From positions 150,586-214,585 of the forward strand of contig NW_019091659.1 of assembly GCF_001949145.1 (NCBI RefSeq): a DNA stretch of 64,000 nucleotides. Reading direction: 5' to 3'. The stretch is from Acanthaster planci (Eukaryota > Echinodermata > Asteroidea > Valvatida > Acanthasteridae). Positions 1 to 10,800 of this stretch are shown piece after piece (the stretch's first letter is position 1; each line of letters begins with the position of its first letter). The translations under genes and the position numbers were made by a program. The notes below the pieces were generated by a model that had not been told where the DNA came from, did no database searches, and saw only the letters and a list, made by a program, of their open reading frames with translations.

Positions 1-1
1 G

Positions 2-61
2 GACTTGCCTGCAAAGGGCACCAGTACATCTGACTTGCCTGCAAAGGGCACCAGTACATCT
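2..61. repeat. 30-bp tandem duplication at window edge
   Basis: Two perfect head-to-tail copies of a 30-base unit beginning GACTTGCCTGCAAAGG. The array may continue left of the window. On the minus strand the unit is open and contains CAG|GCAAGT, which could be a duplicated weak donor, but no gene can be assigned. Confidence 0.85.
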
Positions 62-225
62 GAGCCATGACCTTTCCATTGTACAGACATGCTGGCCTTA
101 TTCACGTCAGTAATCTGACAGCTTTGGGTGTTGCAAACTACTCATTTAATAAAAAAGAAGACACAAAATAATCACAGCGTGATACACAAACTCCCAACTT
201 CCATTGCATGGCATTTCTGAATCAG

Positions 226-231
226 TTTATT
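226..231 (-). promoter_or_regulatory. possible polyadenylation signal (AATAAA)
   Basis: TTTATT on the plus strand reads AATAAA on the minus strand, 167 bases downstream of the stop codon of the possible terminal exon at 398-555. The spacing fits a short 3' UTR. This is only suggestive, because the motif is common in AT-rich DNA. Confidence 0.3.
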
Positions 232-397
232 TACAAGTGCAGTTTCACATTGAAATTTGTGACCAATGGTACAGGCAAAAAGTCCATAAGACATGTACAT
301 ACATGTGTGTGAAATACCCAGGTGAGTACTATAAAATCAACATGCCCCAAATTCCAGCAAGCTGGTATCAGTGGTTCTGTGTACATTCTAGTGTAAT

Positions 398-555
398 TTA
401 GTATGTAGAGTAGGTATTCAGTGGGGGAATATCTAAATGAATATGCAAGACATTGTCCCTCAGTTTTTTTAACTGTGACCGACCAGGGTACTTTCGTCTG
501 CTGATAGCCATCAACCAATCAACAGCTTTGGTCTCATATCCCATCACGGCTAAAG
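398..555 (-). CDS. possible terminal exon of an unidentified gene
   Basis: The minus strand shows a pyrimidine-rich acceptor (GTGTCTTTCAG) followed by an open stretch of about 51 residues ending in TAA. It contains the peptide GYETKAVDWLMAISRRK and a basic run SRRKYPGRSQLKK. The composition and acceptor look like a real last exon, and an AATAAA lies 167 bases downstream. I do not recognise the family and found no convincing upstream exon within the window, so this could be a chance open frame. A search of the 51-residue peptide against metazoan proteins would decide it. Confidence 0.35.
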
Positions 556-965
556 CTGAAAGACACACCAACATTTCCATAAAATGCACATGCAAATGAG
601 CATCAGGTGTTTGTTTGAAAAGGGTACCAGAGAATGTCTGATACCCAGACTTGCATAAAATTCAACAAAAAGGCATTTGGCATCGAAAATGTTCTATCCC
701 ACTTACACGAAATCTGCAAGATCTGTACATTAAAGGACTTCATTTACATACATGTATACAAAATAACATTCTTTGGTCTTGTATGAATTTTTTCCTCTAC
801 CCATCAATTGCAGTGGCATTTACAAACATATACCATGACAGACAAGTCATGGAGACTGAACAGTAACACCCAATGATTACGAGCTACTGTGGTAACCAAA
901 AAATTGCAGGGAATCATGAAGTCTTCACTATACAGTCCCAATTTCCACTACAAATTAAAAATTTA

Positions 966-1180
966 TGTTGGTGTTGTGGCTCTTTCCTCGTCGTCCAACT
1001 CTGCGGCCAGGGTTTGAACCCATAAAGGTCAGCATGTAGATTGCATTTTTCTGCCAGAGTCTGTGGGTTTTTGTTGGAATATTTATCTCAGACCCCCCCT
1101 CTAAAAACAAACATTCCTCATTGTCTTCTTCACTGTCACTCATAATCATCTGGCGCTGAATGCGCTGAACAGAAATAAAA
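966..1180 (+). repeat. tRNA-derived SINE, family A, copy 1
   Basis: Starts with a degenerate A box (GTTGGTGTTGTGG) and a B box-like GGGTTTGAACCC, then a body sharing GTCAGCATGTRGATTG, a GGGTTTT..GTTGGAAT block and CATTGTCTTCTT with the copy at 4272. Inserted in the 3' flank of NADK2. Confidence 0.7.
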
Positions 1181-2611
1181 TAAAAATAAGCTTCTATAGT
1201 GGCCCTCCTGGCGAGAGAGCACTTGCTATATTACATTGCATAGGTGAACATGAAATCTTTTATTCTTCATTTAATGTTGCACGCTGCCATACACTAAGCA
1301 CATTTTTTTCTACATCTAAGGACCATGGGCAAAAAGCATATCCTCCACAGGACAATGAACAATTATTTCTTCCCTTTGTTATGTCCTCAGTCTGAATATA
1401 CATGTAATACACTTTAAAGCCCACACAAGCTATGGGCATCACGAGAAGGGGGGGGGCACATGCCCCGGAAAGAAAAAAATTCCACAATACAAAAAGGAGT
1501 AACAAAGACAGGAAAAAAATTTAAGAATGAAAAGGGAGGACAATCTCCAATCTGCTTGGAGGAAAGTCCATTAACCCCCTTCCACTATGAATGGATTACT
1601 TTGTTGCCACGTGCCCCCTTCTGAACAAAAACAAAACTTGGTGACGCCAAGGATACAAACATAGCCATTCACTCTTAAACAAACAACTAAAACACACACG
1701 TGTGGACATGCTTCAATTTTTGCACACTGTGATTAGTCCATGTGCATACACAGTCCTTTCTCTCACAAACAATTCCTACATAATTCAATAGCAATAAGGG
1801 CTGGCGTAGATGTACTACACATCTACATAATAATAACCAATCACACCGATGCAGCAGCTAAGAAATGAAAAACCTTGTAACATGTAAACTGTGTCCCCTA
1901 TGATCGTGTTGGAAAAGTGGTGGATAAGTAGAAAGTTGTTCGAAGGCAAGAAAGAAAAGTATTTTAATTCACTTCGACATTTTTGCTGGTCGTGGTGGGA
2001 TGACTCATGCACAGAAAAAAAGCAACCCCCTCTTCATTTTTTGGAGAATAATCTTCGGCAATGCAGCACATACTGAAGAATGAAAGATAACTAAAAGCAA
2101 TATAGCAAAACTATAGGCTGAGCGAGTCTGAGACCATTTTGCTCCATCTAAATGCCAAATTCTAACAATTTCCTGTTGATACAGCAAAACCAGCAAAAAT
2201 AGCTTTTCAGAGTAGAATGCGTTGAAAAAGTAGGGTGGATAGGTATCAAAGTGGGGGCACAAGTAACACTTATCAGCTGCCTTGAACTTTCTTATAACAC
2301 CCTGAAATAAGATATTAGAATGCTGGTTGCTTCTCAAAAAATTTTGAGATTTTTTTACATTTTGTTTTGGCGTATTCCTGTTTCAAACAGGAATATTAAA
2401 ATACTTGATGTTTGATTTGACAAAGCCCTACATGCAGTTCTGCAACAAACTATCATAAATGTATGTATGTAGTATACCAAGGTAATTGTAAAGGCATCCT
2501 TGGCATTACACACAAGGTGCATAACAATGACAGGACCAGTAAAGGGTTCTGCTTAACATGAGTTGCAATGGTGGAAACAATCAAATGAAATGTCTGAATT
2601 TTCCCCTTGCT
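1181..2611. other. non-coding, no gene seen
   Basis: AT-rich sequence with short open frames only. A minus-strand stretch below 2300 follows a CAG (TTATTTCAG at about 2299) and is open for about 95 codons, but its composition is unconvincing and no family is recognised. Nothing else is supported. Confidence 0.4.
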
Positions 2612-2938
2612 TTAACCACTAAGCGCCGGTTGACCCCATATGGGGTACATTCTTCTGATCCACACAGCTGGGCAGCCTTATTTGGGGACAGGACTGACTG
2701 CTATGAGTCACCATAGGCTGTAATCCTCCTATTGTAAAGTACAATGGCATGAAGTGCCGCAGCGCTAGGCTAGGCTAGGCTAGGCTAGGCTAGGCTAGGC
2801 CAGCCTGGCTGACAAACGCATCGCCCAGCCTGCCCATTGTTTGTCCTTCCTGGCAGGGCTGAGGGCAAACAAAGAAGCCGTTATGTAACACCATAATAAA
2901 CGTAACAATGCCATTGTTATTACCTGTTGAGTGGTTAA
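2612..2938. mobile_element. piggyBac-like non-autonomous element (TTAA ends)
   Basis: Bounded by TTAACCACT at the left and AGTGGTTAA at the right, so both ends carry a TTAA consistent with the piggyBac target site. The left end continues AAGCGCCGG. The 327-bp body contains no transposase frame and includes a CTAGG microsatellite. A second left end of the same family lies at 7467. Confidence 0.65.
2765..2799. repeat. (CTAGG)7 microsatellite
   Basis: Seven perfect tandem copies of a 5-base unit inside the piggyBac-like element, followed by an imperfect copy (CCAGCCTGG). Confidence 0.9.
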
Positions 2939-3749
2939 AGTTTCATACAGAAAAGCTATTGGTGACAATGGTGTATTACAACAGCTGTACAAGTGATGTT
3001 TAAACTGGCTTGGGGTCTGTGACAGTCTTGCCTTCGGCTCAGGCCATAATCAGTGAGCAAATACCAAGCTGATCTTAAACATTTATGAACAAGATTATCT
3101 TGGGCAGAAAATTTCAAACTTAAAAAAAACTGGCAAGATGTGGTGGCCAACTTTTGAAAAAGACAAACGTCATGAATTTAGATTCAGGAGGGTTATTTAA
3201 ACAGCATCTGTAGGATATTGCCAACTGATTACCTCACATATTGCAACGCTCGGGGCCACGCCCACGGAGCCGTATTTTGTTACCATAGCAGGCAGTGCAC
3301 AGCAGCCAAATTAAAGTTCAGCACATGGTCACAAAACAAATGGGGATTAGCTCGTTTAAATGTTGGCCCAGAGGTGAGTCAGTGCATGCCTGACGTTTTA
3401 ACCCGTAAGTTGTGCCCGTGTATACAGAGACCCAGCTTGTGTTTAAATGTCCTCTGGCGTAAAGTAATTCAACAAGCACATTTTCTGGAACACCATTCTC
3501 CCCTTATTAACTAAAGCTTACAAAATAATTTTTAGATCCAATCCTTGGCCTCTACTTCTCTTGGCTTAACCTGAGGCCGACAGCTACGCCCAACTGCATG
3601 CATGTTATGTTGTGCTTAATAGCTAGCAGTGCAGTAGAATTACACCCAACTATACGAGAAAACTTGCACCAGCCTTGAGCATGCGGTTAACATGGTGTAC
3701 ACAAGCTCCTGCTTGTAAGTGCATGGAGATGTCCATTGTTGCTTTGAAA

Positions 3750-4008
3750 CCAAAGATCGTATGGCAAACTTCACCATGAATACACGTAAAATGTTGTAAT
3801 CGCATGTGCACCTTTTAAGCAAGCGATACGCCTGCGCAATGCACATTAATACGCAGGCGCAGCGGCAGGCAAGTGCACCTGGTGAGCCTGCGCCCAAGCA
3901 TTACCGTAAACTGTGCAGGCGTATCGCTTACTCAAATGGCGCCCATGGTAATTATACCTTTTGAGCAAAGTTGTCCATCCTGTGCCTTCGGTGCTGTACG
4001 ATCTTTGT
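3750..4008. mobile_element. foldback MITE, family B, copy 1
   Basis: Ends are inverted (ACCAAAGATCGTA at left, TACGATCTTTGT at right) and most of the interior is a stem, with GCAAGCGATACGCCTGC on one arm and GCAGGCGTATCGCTTAC on the other. A diverged copy lies at 57893-58153. No coding capacity. Confidence 0.7.
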
Positions 4009-4271
4009 TTGTAACTGACAACTGTGATGTACATGTATATAGGGTCTATTTATGTCACACATATTTCTTCAAGTAACTGATACCCAGGGTGTTACATCAT
4101 CTGACCCCTGCTCATTGGGTTTGAACATGCCTTAGGCCATCTCTGACTCCCTAAGAAGTATTTGTGTACGGTTTGTTGCTACCACTTCAGCCGTAATTGA
4201 CCACAATGAACATAACTATCTTGGCCCTCCAAGATGATGCATTTCAGCATGGGGAGAAGTAATTAGGGAGT

Positions 4272-4520
4272 CAGGTTGGTGCAGTGGCTCTTTCCTCGTC
4301 TCTCACCTCTGCAACCCAGATTGGAATCCCGCCTAGGTCAGCATGTGGATTGGGTTTTCAGTCCCTGCCCGATTCCATTGGTTTTCGTTGGAATTATACT
4401 AACCCAGGGTTTTCCTCCCTCCTCTAAAACTGAACATTTCTTCATTGTCTTCTTAACTGTCACTTCATCCTGTACTTAGCACTAAATGCGCTGTTGGATG
4501 AACGGAAACAGAAATTAGTC
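4272..4520 (+). repeat. tRNA-derived SINE, family A, copy 2
   Basis: An A box-like TGGTGCAGTGG and B box-like GATTGGAATCCC are spaced as in a tRNA, followed by the same body as the copy at 966. Ends only about 160 bases from the NADK2 stop codon, so it probably lies in the NADK2 3' UTR or just beyond. Confidence 0.7.
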
Positions 4521-4676
4521 ACACAGCGCCTTGCCCAAGAAGCACACTTTTTGCTGGAAATACTGACATGATTACGAATAAGATGGTATTCCGTAATACC
4601 CAGCTGCGGAAAGGAGAGTCGGCCTGTCCGTTCATTCCCCCACAACCCCCCCCCCATCATGCCAACTCAGACTAAT

Positions 4677-4815
4677 CTAATCAAGAAGATCAAATGTCCT
4701 TAAGGCGTCCTCCTCTTTGATCTCCAGCGTTGCTATTGCACCATCGTTGAAGACAAATGATGACCCGCTGTCCATCACCAGGCAGGCGTCCCATCCCCGC
4801 GATCGAATCCGGATC
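4677..4815 (-). CDS. NADK2: NADK2 exon 8 (terminal, stop TAG)
   Basis: Acceptor TTGTCACAAG. The exon enters in phase 2, encodes the conserved C-terminal segment with WDACLVMDSGSSF and FNDGAIATLEI, and stops at 4677-4679. It completes the family fold. Confidence 0.93.
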
Positions 4816-7800
4816 CTTGTGACAAAGCAAACAATGTGACAATAAGTGCTGGCGCATTCTCGCTGGCACTATTAAAGGGAGCGAAAAATCACTTGCAGTG
4901 ATCCAAAAGGTTAACTGGTGAAATTACTCTTGAAAAGCACACTTGGCTTAGAGTAGGTTATGGGACTATAAACTCCTTGTGAAATTATTCTCTCTGAGAA
5001 ACTGTCATTTTGAAGGAAAACAACCAAGGAAGGCCATTTCAACCAATGCATCTACAGACGCAGTTTGGAAATTGCCATGAGAGGCATGCGTGAGCACCGC
5101 CACATCACACACACATGCACAATGCGCCGCTCACTGTTTTTGCAAGTCCACAGATACACGCTTGTGTGTTTCCCACGTTCCTCATCCGTTTTGTTCTCAT
5201 AATTAGGATCCACACTTACTTCTTTGCAAATCCCCTTGGCATGTGGGCATTGAAGATGCCATTGATGACTGGGTCGCGCACCGTATAGGCTAGGGTGGGC
5301 CTACTGGCGTCAAAGACTAGAGAGCTATTGAACCGGGATGCGATCCTCTCTTGAAGATCTTGGTTGGCTGGTATATTGGCATCGGTTTCATTGTTGACTG
5401 AGGATTGAGAAGGGGAAAATGAACTGCTTGAAAGCTCCATGCAATGCAATTTTTACAATGAAATCCTAGAGAGTGCACCTTTGTATCCAATCTGACACCA
5501 TGTTCAACCTTTGCTTTATTTCTATTTATTTCAGTTATGAAAGTCTTTCTCGTAATGAAACCAAGGATTCCTTAAAAGTGCCCTATGGCACTGTAGATTG
5601 AAAGCCTGGAGAAACCTGTAGAAGCGGTTACAGTTTTAAAATGTGGGAGGAAAACCCCAGAAGCATGTTCAGGGTAAAACCCACGAAATCAGGCAGGAAC
5701 TTAAAACCCGATCCACGTTTGGACCAGGCCAGGAATAGAACCCCAGAGTACAGAGGTGGAAGGTGAGGGAAGAACCACTACACCAGCCTGACCCCTCCCC
5801 CCCGACTTCAAAGTCTTAAAGGCCATAAGTCCTGAGCTGGAACCAAGAGAGGGCGCAATTATCCAAGCAACAGAGGTTCCTGTGGTGGGACCTGCACTGA
5901 TTCACAAACGACTATGATATGCACATGTTGTGGCTATGTCGCTACCAACAAAATGAACATTGCAAGCCAACATGGCTCTTTTCAACCGATGAGGGGGTGC
6001 ATCTGCTCAAGGCCGATTTTGGAGCATTATTCATTTTAATGAGAATGCAAAAGTTGAATGGATATAACTCCAAGAAGAACCCTGAATATTAGAGCTATTT
6101 CAGCACCCAAATGTACCACTCATTTTGATGTCTTGCCAACCTCTCTTCTTCGGGGCTTTGTTAAAGACAGTCAACCATCTCCTACTACATGAAAGTGTGT
6201 TCAGTATGCAGATTTTGCATTCCAAATAACAGCAGACATGACCATATAGTGAACAGTTCTTTCCTGGAATGACTTCACAGAAATAGTGCCCACATTGGTC
6301 AGAAAAATGTACACATTCCAGTTTTAATGGCATGCCCTGGAAGTAAGGGTGTACTGATACCACTTTCTCATGATACGATACATATCACGTTATGTATTGT
6401 AAAAAAAAAACCAATAAGATGAAAGCCAATTTAAAACGATTCACTAGGTAACTTTACTTTATACCAATGATAGCTTACCAATGGTAGCTTACCAAAGGTA
6501 ACTTACCAACGGCAGCTTACCAATGGTAGCTTACCAATGGTAGTTTCCAATGGTAGCTTACCAACGGTAGCTTACCAATGGCAGCTTACCAATGGTAGCT
6601 TACCAATGGTAGCTTACCAATGGTAGCTTACCAACAGTAGCTTACCAATGGTAGTTTACCAACGGTAGCTTACCAATGGTAGCTTACCAGTGGTAGCTTA
6701 CCAATGGTAACTTACCTACGGTAGCTTACCAATGGTAGCTACCGGGTAGCCTCTTCAGACAATTATATGTTTGTGTTGCAAGAACATTTTGATAAGTATA
6801 TATCCAAAAATGGTTTGAAGCTTGTACAAAACGTCACACACATGTGGCACCCTGCGCCAGTTGTCACGAAACCCTCCATCGGCGAAAGTGAGAATGTACT
6901 TATCTTATTTCAAGTCGTAAATTCATAGTGAAATGAGTGCTACAGCAAGTAACAGTGAAGATTGTTAGTCACTACTTCCGCTCATACACGAACGGCTGTT
7001 ACGAGTCCCACTGACACAGGTATGAATATTGATGTTTTATTGGCAGCCAATCATAACACAATGACTGGATGGTCCCAAGATGATGGTTACACAAAAGCCC
7101 AGCTGTACATGTGCATGTTCACGTACAGGTGCGCATGTGTAGATTCAGTCTAGTCATGGGCATTACGGAGCTCCAGTAGATACCATCGCGTAGAAAAATT
7201 GGCGCTTACGCAAGGAAGAAAAACCTTTCTAAACCTGATAAACTGGTGTGGTTTAACAAATGAAAGGATAAAGTCAAATATGCATCCAATTTTCTCATGA
7301 CACCGAGATCGGTGTGAAGGTTTGGCCGCGCTGTTACATCCACGATGCTGCCTGACCGTCACTTTTGTATTCTATTGCTAGGTACGTCATGAATGTTTGG
7401 CAAGTTATCCGTAAGGCTTAACCCAGCCAAACTAATTTCTTGCAAGAGTGATCAGTATAGGCGACATTAACCACTTCGTGCCGGGGCATTTTTCAACGTN
7501 AATGGTAGCTTACCAATGGTAGCTACCCGCTAGCCTCTTCAGACAATTATACGTTTGTGTTGTCACGAAACCCTCCATCGGCAAAAGTGAGAATGTACTT
7601 ATCTTATTTCAAGTCGTAAATTCACAGTGAAATGAGTGTTACAGCAAGTAACAGTGGAGATTGTTAGTCACTACTTCCGCTCACACATGAACTGCTGTAA
7701 CGAGTCCAACTGACACAGGTATGAATATGATGTTTTATTGGCAGCCAATCATAACACAATGACTGGATGGTCCCAAGATGATGGTTACACAAAAGCCTTG

Positions 7801-10800
7801 CGCTCGTGCTTCGAGCCCAGCTGTACATGTGCATGTTCACGTACAGGTGCACATGTGTAGATTCAGTCTAGTCATGGGCATTACGGAGCTCCAGTAAATA
7901 CCATCGCGTAGAAAAATTGGCGCTTACGCAAGGAAGAAAAACCTTTCTAAACCTGATAGACTGGTGTGGTTTAACAAATGAAAGGATAAAGTCAAATATG
8001 CATCCAATTTTCTCATGACATCGAGATCGGTGTGAAGGTTTGGCCACGCTGTTACATCCACGATGCTGCCTGACCGTCACTTTTGTATTCTATTGCTAGG
8101 TACGTCATGTACGTTTGGCAAGTTATCCGTAATGCTTAATAATAGCCCAGCCAAACTAATCCTTGCAAGAGTGATCAGTATAGGCGACATTAAAAATATA
8201 AAGCTCTGTAATTTAACTTTTTTAAGGCATAATTTTATTTTCTACTCAGTGCACATTTTGTCATAATCCCCCCCAAATATCGCGCTTCACATTTTTGGTA
8301 TCGCGATACCGTATTGTGGCATTTTAGAATCGCGATTATCGATGCATCAGTGCATCGTTACACCCCTAACTGGAAGATTTCAATGGGCTAATCTGAAGAC
8401 AGCCTGCATGTCTAGTCTAAGGCAACACTGACAAATCTTGTGGGTTATCACCAGTTACTTACTGATATTCAACAGTTCCCTGACACTCTGGTGAGACAGC
8501 TTGTTGATGTTGAAGGACCTGTGGACAAGCAATACAAAAACCAATATAAGGAAAAAAACTTTAAAAATAATGCAGTGCTTGCTACTCATTTGACTCGAAC
8601 CACAGAGAAAGGACACAGATGCTGTTTGAACTGCCTTGCGACAAAATTCGACCAATTACTGTTGTCTGGAATGACTGGTCTGTCCAGAGCCAGAGCAAAG
8701 TGACCAGGCATGCAACTTGGATTTGGAAAAAAAAACCGAGGAAATTGGCTGATCCAAGGAACAGCTGAGTGACCCCCTGCTGTGCGCTATCAAATTTCAC
8801 AACCGTGAGTGCCCTTTGTGACCGGTGATCTCCTCTGCAATTTTTTCCTGGTAATCTGCATCCTACAAATTTTCGCACTGAAGCATAGAGTATATAGAAT
8901 TTTCACTTGCAATTACTTGAGAAATGTTTTCACAGTAATATCTCCTTGAAGGTGTGAGCGGTTGTTTATTTCAGGCCATGTGGACTGTATGTTCACGTGC
9001 AGTTCTTGAATGCTTTCTTGCGTAAATCATTTTTGGGGGGAGGGGAAATCGGCCAAGTTTTCGTTCATATTTGTATTTTTAGTGGATTGGTCTATTAATG
9101 GCTGACGCCTGGTGGTCTCACAGCTACCCCTGCCCCCACTTTGACAACTGTTCAACCTCCTTTTACCTCGCTGCATGTCTATGTGTATATTTACATGCTC
9201 AGAAGATGAGGTCACATACCATGATGTAGATCCTGTGCCGGTGCAGATGGTGATTCCAGAACTCTTCTGTTTCACCATGGGACTGCCGTCCACGGAGATC
9301 TCGTAATAGGATACACTAAGAGAAGACACAATATTGTAAACATATTGTATTCGCGTCACCTCAGATAGTATTGTGAGGTGTTGGGGGTTGTGGACTTGTG
9401 GTCGAGGTTATTCATGGTTTATGGGTACAACTTCTGGTTGTGGGTTCAAGTCCGGCCCCGGGGGTAGCGGTAGGTGTGCCCTTGGGCACGGCACCTTATC
9501 ACTCACCGCTTCTCCCCACCCAGGAGTAAATGGGTACCTGTGAAGGCAGAGTGACTGATTTTAGCCACTTTGTGCCAAAACGGCAGCATCATGCTGTTTA
9601 TTGCTAACGGTGCTAGGATGCTATTCAAAATGTTTCGTGTGTGATGAACAGGAGTGCTGACGATGTAGCACCTTGAACATCAACTCGTTGTCCTTGTGAT
9701 GTGCCCCCCGTAGCTGGTATTGTGGCCTCCCTCATGCCTGAAGCTGGTAACGGGGCCAATTAGAAGCCAGAGAGAACAGCGTTCCTATACCAGTTAATCG
9801 AGCACATGTGTGTGTGTGTTTGTAAACGACCACTTCTGATTGGGCACCCTTTTTATATGCTATGGTTGTCATATTTTTTTCAATTGAGGGAGGGTCGGTC
9901 GGTCGGAAAAAATAAAATTTCTAAAAGGCCAATTTATGCTGCTGCCATTTAGACGACTGGATAAACTAGGCAAAGTTCACTATGTTTACTGGTCACTTGT
10001 TTTCATATTGAGTTACCATGAGTCTCTTCGTTTCTGAGTACAGAGAAATATTTTTATTGGAACACAACACAATACCTCGTTGGAGTCAGTGTCAAGACAA
10101 CGTACGGTTCGGTTTTTCCCATTGCACTCCAAACACGTACATTATGTGTGGTACGGTACCACTTGGTCTGGGAGTGATGCCGTACTGTGGATTTCGACTG
10201 TCGCTGCATTGATGTTTGGGCAAAGTTGTATCGTAGATGTATATTTTCAGCGCTGCTTTTGTACAGGTCATCACGACCTACTTTCATTTTATAAGCAACA
10301 TCCTCTCAGCAGAGTCGGTAGAAAAACAAAGGCTTTATGTTTTTGAGGACGGGAGCCAAAAATGGGGTCGGTTGGAAATGAGTACCATAGAATCTTGAAA
10401 GGGTGCCCTCACATTGAAAAGCAAGGGAAGTGAAACATCATAACATTTCAGTGTTTTCCAAGTCCCTTTTTTCCGTCAATACTTCAACAAGTGAAATACA
10501 ATGCAGCAAGATTTGTGCTTCATTTTCAATTTAAGTGCTGGCTTTTGATTAGGAATGCCAGCTTGCGCTGCCCGTAACGCAATAACCCTGACTGTGCCTC
10601 GGACAAGTTGGCTATGGAAAAACAATACAGTCTGCAAGAGGTTACAGTTGGAGAACTTTGCCCTTTGGGTGATGTTTTGTATTTTTTTGAGGGTTAATCC
10701 GAGACCTGCTTCCTTTGCAGTTATCAAACCCTGAAGAATGGGGTGACTCACGTTGATGACAGCGACTCGCCAATGAAGACCTCATTCAGCGCCCTGACTG

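Larger units (their letters stand above)
6344..8369. mobile_element. hAT-like non-autonomous DNA transposon, about 2 kb
   Basis: Left end TAAGGGTGTA and right end TACACCCCTAA are inverted repeats, flanked by direct repeats CTGGAAG at 6337-6343 and 8370-8376. A 7-8 bp duplication and AGGGGTGTA ends are typical of hAT elements. Subterminal ATACGATACAT / ATCGCGATACCG-type words lie inside both ends. No transposase frame is present. The body holds a 14-bp minisatellite and a large internal duplication around a single N. Inserted in NADK2 intron 6, between exons 6 and 7. Confidence 0.7.

Noticed and set aside
955-1149. Minus-strand open frame rich in Asp/Glu near its start
   Set aside because: It is the antisense of a family A SINE and recurs with the repeat.
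2005-2299. Minus-strand stretch after TTATTTCAG with a CYLCPHF peptide
   Set aside because: The acceptor is acceptable, but the composition is unlike a known protein and no partner exon was found.
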